Positions 59,866 through 64,000 of a DNA stretch of 64,000 nucleotides are shown piece after piece (the stretch's first letter is position 1; each line of letters begins with the position of its first letter). A model generated the notes under the pieces. It worked only from the letters and a program-made list of their open reading frames with translations. It did no database searches and had not been told where the DNA came from. A program made the position numbers and the translations under genes. This DNA is from Bradyrhizobium sp. Ghvi (GTDB taxonomy: Bacteria; Pseudomonadota; Alphaproteobacteria; Rhizobiales; Xanthobacteraceae). The stretch covers positions 737,311 through 801,310 of the forward strand of contig NZ_FOVU01000005.1 of the NCBI RefSeq assembly GCF_900115265.1, written 5' to 3'.

Positions 59866-60800
59866 GACGCGGTCTCTTCCAGGCTCGGCAGCACGCCCTC
59901 GATCTCCTTGCGATGCTTTTCGAGGAAGCCGGGCAGCTTCAAATCGCGTCCGAGCGTCGCGACAGGCTCGTCCACGGCGAAGCCGGGGATATCGGTTGCG
60001 ATCTCGAACAGCACGCCGCCGGGCTCGCGGAAGTAGATCGAGCGGAAGTAGTTGCGGTCCCTCTGCTCGGTCGGGTGCAGGCCGTGATTGCTGACGAGCC
60101 TCTCGGCCATCTTGCCCTGCTCGGCATCATCGGCCGCACGGAAGGCGATGTGATGGACGGAGCCGCCGCCCTGATGACCGCGCAGAAAGCCCTTGGCCGC
60201 GTAGATGTCGACGACGCTGCCCTCAGTGTCGCCCGATGCCTTGAAGCGGATCACGGAGCCTTCGCGGCCCGTCTCCTTGAAGCCGAGCACGTCGGTGAGG
60301 ACGGCCGCCGTCTTCGCCGCGCTGTCGAGCAACAGGGTCACGCCATGGAATCCGCGGATCGCATGCTCGGCCGGCACCTCGCCATTGCTCCAGCCCGACT
60401 CGTTCTCGGCCCCGGGGACGCCGACCAGCGCGAGCGCCATGCCGTCGGGGTCAGTGAACGGCAACACGGATTCGCCGAAGCGCTTTTCCAGCGCCTCGTA
60501 AGCGATGCCCTTCTCGGTGAAGCGCTGCGTCCAGTAGCCGAGCGAGCGCTGCGGCACGCGGAAGGCGGTCTGATGGGTCTCGCCGACGCCGCGGCGCCCG
60601 GGGGACACGCCGGCCCACGGGAAGAAGGTCAGGATGGTGCCGGGGCGGCCGGTCTCGTCGCCATAATAGAAATGGTAGGTGCCGGGATCGTCGAAATTGA
60701 CCGTCTTCTTGACGAAGCGCAGGCCGAGATCCCGCGTGTAGAACCCGAAATTGCGGATGGGGTCGCCGGCGATCGCGGTGACATGGTGCAGTCCAGACAT
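59862..60800 (-). CDS. VOC-family ring-cleaving dioxygenase (MhqO-like)
   Basis: A protein of 312 aa with two vicinal-oxygen-chelate halves. The N-terminal metal ligand is in MSGLHHVTAIAGDP, the second is in SVHHIAFRA and the Glu is in GGVLFEIATDIPGF. The start at 60800 has CAGGAG 7 nt upstream. It probably opens hydroquinone-type rings. Co-translated with the esterase. A LysR regulator is divergent. Confidence 0.88.
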   Translation of the reverse strand: MSGLHHVTAIAGDPIRNFGFYTRDLGLRFVKKTVNFDDPGTYHFYYGDETGRPGTILTFFPWAGVSPGRRGVGETHQTAFRVPQRSLGYWTQRFTEKGIAYEALEKRFGESVLPFTDPDGMALALVGVPGAENESGWSNGEVPAEHAIRGFHGVTLLLDSAAKTAAVLTDVLGFKETGREGSVIRFKASGDTEGSVVDIYAAKGFLRGHQGGGSVHHIAFRAADDAEQGKMAERLVSNHGLHPTEQRDRNYFRSIYFREPGGVLFEIATDIPGFAVDEPVATLGRDLKLPGFLEKHRKEIEGVLPSLEETAS

Positions 60801-60858
60801 TGTCGTTCTCCTGAAATCGGGGAGCGGTCTTGCTCTGGGCGGAAATATTGTTCTGCTT

Positions 60859-60876
60859 TGGATTGGAGACAATCCA
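60859..60876. promoter_or_regulatory. LysR operator palindrome
   Basis: TGGATTG-GAGA-CAATCCA, a perfect 7-bp inverted repeat in the 129-bp gap between the dioxygenase gene and the divergent LysR gene. A related half-site (CAATC) recurs at 60911-60915. Confidence 0.6.
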
Positions 60877-60929
60877 TGCAAATATGACGACTATGTCTAT
60901 GATCTGGAAACAATCGCCGAGGCCGGCGC

Positions 60930-61817
60930 TTGGATAAGGTCGCCAGCCTCCGGGCCTTCGTCAAAGTGGTCGAAAGCGGCAGCTTCGCCGAAGCCGGCCG
61001 GCAATTGCGGCTGTCGCGCTCGGCCATCAGCAAATACATCGCCGACCTCGAGGAGAGCCTGGGCGTCCAGCTCCTGAACCGGACCACGCGGCACGCCAGC
61101 CCGACTGAAAACGGCCAGCGCTATTTCGAGCGCGCGGTGGTGATCCTCTCGGAGATCGAGGCCGCCGACCAGGCGGTGACGCAGGCCCAGTCGGCGCCGC
61201 GTGGACTGCTCCGCGTCAACGCGCCGATGTCGTTCGGGACGATGCGGCTCGGGCCTGTCCTCGCGGACTTCATGGAAGCGTATCCGGAGCTTCAGCTCCA
61301 GATCGTGCTCAGCGATGACCTGCTCGATCCCGTCCAGGACGGCTTTGACGTGACGCTGCGGATCGCAGACCTGGAATCGTCGAGTTTGATCGCACGAAAA
61401 ATCATGCCGGTGTCGCGCATGATCTGCGCTTCGCCCGGTTATCTCGCGCATCACGGTGTGCCAAGGCATCCGCAGGATTTACGCGAGCATACCTCGCTGA
61501 CCTACGGCTTCCTGCTGACGGGCAATCAGTGGAAGCTCACCGGCCGCGATGGCGATCACTGGATCCAGCCGTCCTGGTCGCTCTGCGTCAACAATGCCGA
61601 GGTGCTGCGCGATGCCGCGATCAAGGGCAGGGGCCTCGCGTTGCTGCCCGAGTTCATCGCCGCGGACGCGTTGAAGAAGGGCGAACTGCGGACGGTGCTG
61701 GACGATTATTCCGCGCCGCCGCTCGCGCTTTATGCGGTCTACCCGCCGACGCGGCATCTGTCGGTGAAGGTGCGGTTGTTCATCGATTTTCTGGTGGACC
61801 GAATAGCCACGAAATGA
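60930..61817 (+). CDS. LysR-family regulator of the hydrolase/dioxygenase pair
   Basis: A protein of 295 aa from TTG 60930, with GAGG upstream. The HTH is SLRAFVKVVESGSFAEAGRQLRLSRSAISKYIADLEESLGVQLLNRTTRHASPTENG, typical of the large TTR-type LysR group. The substrate-binding domain follows. It is divergent from the MhqD/MhqO-like operon, which it probably controls in response to a quinone or aromatic. Confidence 0.92.
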   Translation: MDKVASLRAFVKVVESGSFAEAGRQLRLSRSAISKYIADLEESLGVQLLNRTTRHASPTENGQRYFERAVVILSEIEAADQAVTQAQSAPRGLLRVNAPMSFGTMRLGPVLADFMEAYPELQLQIVLSDDLLDPVQDGFDVTLRIADLESSSLIARKIMPVSRMICASPGYLAHHGVPRHPQDLREHTSLTYGFLLTGNQWKLTGRDGDHWIQPSWSLCVNNAEVLRDAAIKGRGLALLPEFIAADALKKGELRTVLDDYSAPPLALYAVYPPTRHLSVKVRLFIDFLVDRIATK

Positions 61818-62021
61818 CTATTCCGAATTCGATCACAAGAAAACCGACCAAACGGCCTATAATTCGTGCGCGCATTTTTGCTTCCGAGAGGGGGCGCCTC
61901 AGTCAGACTGCTCCGAGGGTGGACCACGTCGCAAACCGCTCAATCAAAGACATCTCCTCTTTGACCCTGGTATATTCAGACGGCCCCAACTGAAGGGGAC
62001 ACGGAAAAGCGGATTTAGGAC
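61818..62021. other. Gap between LysR gene and IS element
   Basis: About 200 bp. No gene recognised. It is adjacent to the IS end and may be insertion-related junk. Confidence 0.4.
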
Positions 62022-62747
62022 GTGGACTCATTAACGCGAAGCCATAGCCTGATCGAGGCAAGCTGAATGAAAGCGAGATAGTTCGTTTGTCGTAGCGCGT
62101 TGCGACCCGACGGCATTGTTTGATCCTGTTGAAGAACCGCTCGACCCGGTTGCGACCGCGGTAGAGATATGGGCCACTTTTTGGTGGGATGTTGGCCCAC
62201 GCGTCCTTCTTCATGGCAAGCTCTCTAATCCAGTCGGCGTCATAGCCACGGTCGGCAGGCAGCATCGACCCGGATTTCAAACGAGATAGCAGTTTTCCGG
62301 CAAGGCTAACATCATGGGTCTCACCAGGGCTCAGCGCCAGCCGCACCGGCAGACCATTGCTATCGACAACAGCGTGGATTTTGCTCGTCAAGCCGCCGCG
62401 GGACCTTCCCATCGATTGGCTCGCTGGTTGCTCGTGATGCAGGCTCCACGCTGATGCACGCGGACAATGGAGGTGTCGATCATCTGGACAGCAGCATCGT
62501 GGGCAGCGGCAAGTGCATCTATGATGCGGCCCCAGACGCCAGCCCGTCGCCACCTGACGAAGCGGTTGTAACAAGTGGTGTACGGACCAAACGCCGCCGG
62601 CAGATCACGCCAAGGTGCTCCGGATCGCAAGATCCAGATGATACCATTGAGGACACGTTGGTCGTTTACCCGAGGAATGCCACGCGGTTTGTTGGGCAGC
62701 ATCGGCTTGATGGCGACCCATTCAAAGTCGGCGAGTTCATAGCGCAT
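62015..62747 (-). pseudogene. IS5-family transposase, frameshifted
   Basis: The first frame (62747-62388) encodes MRYELADFEWVAIKPMLP...PWRDLPAAFGPYTTCYNRFVRWRRAGVW...MIDTSIVRVHQ, the N-terminal half of a DDE transposase. A -1 shift near 62420-62455 leads to GRSRGGLTSKIHAVVD, DRGYDADW and NRVERFFNRIKQCRRVATRYDK. A second indel just after RYDK puts the end NYLAFIQLASIRLWLRVNES in a third frame. Some IS5 relatives use a programmed -1 shift, but no A6G-type slippery site is visible and the second break cannot be explained that way. Confidence 0.8.
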
Positions 62748-62779
62748 GATTCGTCCCCCGGTTTGAGAGTTTGAATCAC
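62022..62779 (-). mobile_element. Degenerate IS5-family insertion sequence
   Basis: About 760 bp holding a transposase in broken frames. The ends GTGGACTCA (62022-62030) and, inverted, GTGATTCAA (62771-62779) are similar and may be the terminal repeats; no clear target duplication was found. One strand of the transposase is interrupted twice, so the element is probably inactive by itself. Confidence 0.7.
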
Positions 62780-62960
62780 GTGAGGCTGACCGAAGGCAAC
62801 GCCGCAGGGCCTGGTCCTGGCGCGGCGCCTGCGGGCACGGGCACCGTCAAAATGACCCACATGTAGGTCCTGCTCAGCGATCCGGGCGAGCTTGTTAGCG
62901 AGCACAATCGGTAGCACCGCGGGCTCATCAATGCGCCACTGACTCGCTCTTTTCCTGCTG
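62780..62960 (-). pseudogene. Possible transposase scrap beside ftsI
   Basis: A minus-strand frame reads AVLPIVLANKLARIAEQD near 62880-62935. VLANKLARIA resembles the C-terminal motif of IS110-family transposases. It overlaps the ftsI stop in another frame and is too short to confirm. Confidence 0.25.
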
Positions 62961-64000
62961 GCGCGCTGTTGACGCTGCAAGAATAAGCCGGTCCGCAGGC
63001 GGCAGGTCGTAGCGGGGCTCGATGCCGAGAAGCGGTCCGATCCGGGCGATGACGTTGCCCGCGGTCGGAACGGCGTTCCAGCCCGACGCTATCTGGCCGT
63101 AGGTCTCCTTCAGCGGCTGCGGCTCGTCCAGCATGATCAGGAGCTGGTACTTCGGCTTGTCAGCTGGAATGATCGCGGTAAACGCCGTCAGCACCTTCTT
63201 CTTGGCATAACGGCCGTTGACCACCTTTTCTGCTGTGCCGGTCTTGCCGCCGATGTAGTAACCGGGAACATTCGCCTTCTTGGCGGTACCGATCTCTGCG
63301 TTCAGCCGCATCAGGAAGCGCATCTTGTCCGACGTCTCGGGCTTGATCACGCGCTTGGCGATCGCCCGCGCCTCCTCCTCGGAGCGCTTGAGGAAAGTCG
63401 GCGGAATCAGCAGGCCGCCGTTCGCCAGCGCGCTGACGCCCATCACGGCCTGCAGCGGCGCGACCGCGATGCCGTGACCGAACGCGATGGTGATGGTGTT
63501 GAGATCGCCCCAATGCCGCGGCACGATCGGCGAGGCGCTTTCCGGCAGCTCAGTGCGGAGCCGCTCGAGCTGGCCCATCTTGCGCAGGAACGCCTTGTGC
63601 GCTTCCACGCCCTGCGACAGCGCAATTCGCGCCGCGCCCACGTTGGAGGAGAAGGTGAACACCTCCTTCATGTTGAGGAAGCGGCCCTTCGGCTCGTCGT
63701 CATGGATGGCGAACTTGCCGTAGTGCAGCGGCCCGCGCGCATCCCACAGCGAATCGAGGCCGTATTTGCCGGTGTCGAGCGCCATCGCGAGCGTGAACGC
63801 CTTGAAGGTCGAGCCCATCTCGTAGACGCCTGTGGTCAGGCGGTTGATGCGATCAGGGTCGTGGGCTTCCTTCGGATTGTTCGGGTCGAAATCCGGAACC
63901 GAGACCATGGCCACGATCTCGCCGGTGTTGACGTTGGTGACGAGGCCGGAGGCGGCCTTGGCGTGGAATTTTTCCTTGGCCTTGAGCAGCTCGTCGCGCA
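62928..64000 (-). CDS. ftsI: FtsI-type peptidoglycan D,D-transpeptidase (penicillin-binding protein), 5' end outside window
   Basis: About 357 C-terminal residues are visible and the gene runs off the right edge. The transpeptidase motifs are all present: SxxK in GSTFKAF, SxN in SSNVG and KTG in GGKTGTAEK. The reading frame is open to base 64000 (ending upstream as ...RDELLKAKEKFHAKAA). It cross-links septal peptidoglycan at the division site. In the dcw cluster ftsI is followed by murE, but here it is followed by insertion-sequence remains, so this is either a rearranged locus or a second copy. The C-terminal tail is Gln/Glu/Ser-rich. Confidence 0.9.
   Translation of the reverse strand, partial: RDELLKAKEKFHAKAASGLVTNVNTGEIVAMVSVPDFDPNNPKEAHDPDRINRLTTGVYEMGSTFKAFTLAMALDTGKYGLDSLWDARGPLHYGKFAIHDDEPKGRFLNMKEVFTFSSNVGAARIALSQGVEAHKAFLRKMGQLERLRTELPESASPIVPRHWGDLNTITIAFGHGIAVAPLQAVMGVSALANGGLLIPPTFLKRSEEEARAIAKRVIKPETSDKMRFLMRLNAEIGTAKKANVPGYYIGGKTGTAEKVVNGRYAKKKVLTAFTAIIPADKPKYQLLIMLDEPQPLKETYGQIASGWNAVPTAGNVIARIGPLLGIEPRYDLPPADRLILAASTARQQEKSESVAH

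Noticed and set aside
62015..62747. Treating the IS5 transposase as active through programmed frameshifting
   Set aside because: No clear slippery site is seen, and a second indel near the C-terminus cannot be bypassed the same way.

Overview
The window is high-GC DNA typical of a soil alphaproteobacterium, most likely Bradyrhizobium or a close relative (Nitrobacteraceae). This is inferred from a norEFCBQD locus preceded by FixK/FNR-type boxes, ChvE-GguAB and Smo-type sugar importers, a XylX-type dehydratase, many ABC importers and palindromic intergenic repeats of the kind seen in Bradyrhizobium. No rRNA, tRNA, CRISPR array or phage genes were seen. It looks like a metabolic stretch of chromosome, with mobile DNA only near the right end.

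Layout. 1-4.4 kb: a beta-hydroxyacid dehydrogenase, a small glycine-rich secreted protein, a split TPP-dependent decarboxylase and a divergent D-2-hydroxyacid dehydrogenase. 4.4-9.2 kb: an Lrp regulator, an Orn/Lys/Arg decarboxylase and a GNAT acetyltransferase on the minus strand, divergent from alanine dehydrogenase. 9.2-9.7 kb: a decayed flavin monooxygenase. 10.2-19.9 kb: the most unusual block. It has a YeiH exporter, a NitT/TauT-type ABC importer whose binding protein carries a C-terminal NosL-like domain, a Crp/Fnr regulator, a DUF971 protein, a ferredoxin-NADP reductase, an AprA-like flavoprotein, a 2[4Fe-4S] ferredoxin and a HEAT-repeat protein. A short AACTAAT motif recurs in its promoters.

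20.0-33.9 kb: oxidative (non-phosphorylating) sugar catabolism. It has a XylX-type 2-keto-3-deoxy-pentonate dehydratase, a YtfQRT-YjfF importer, a GntR regulator, an L-arabinose/D-galactose 1-dehydrogenase, an aldose epimerase, a sugar lactonase and a second importer, ChvE-GguAB. 34.4-40.0 kb: nitric oxide reductase norEFCBQD. 40.0-49.5 kb: polyol catabolism, with a HAD phosphatase, a SorC regulator, an SmoEFGK-type importer, an SDR dehydrogenase, an FGGY pentulokinase and a PfkB kinase. 49.6-57.5 kb: a LysR regulator divergent from an amidase and a complete Dpp/Opp-type importer. 57.8-58.9 kb: an acyltransferase-3 membrane protein. 59.2-61.8 kb: an MhqD/MhqO-like hydrolase and dioxygenase pair divergent from a LysR regulator. 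62.0-64.0 kb: a broken IS5-family element, a possible second transposase scrap, and the 3' part of an ftsI-type transpeptidase gene that runs off the window.

How it fits together: most modules pair an importer with its catabolic enzymes and a local regulator, usually divergent or in the same operon. Several importer operons have a strong hairpin just after the binding-protein gene, which probably lets that subunit be made in excess. The block at 10.2-19.9 kb is the best candidate for an undescribed system: a redox pathway fed by NADPH, FNR and ferredoxin, acting on a small imported, possibly sulfur-containing, compound.
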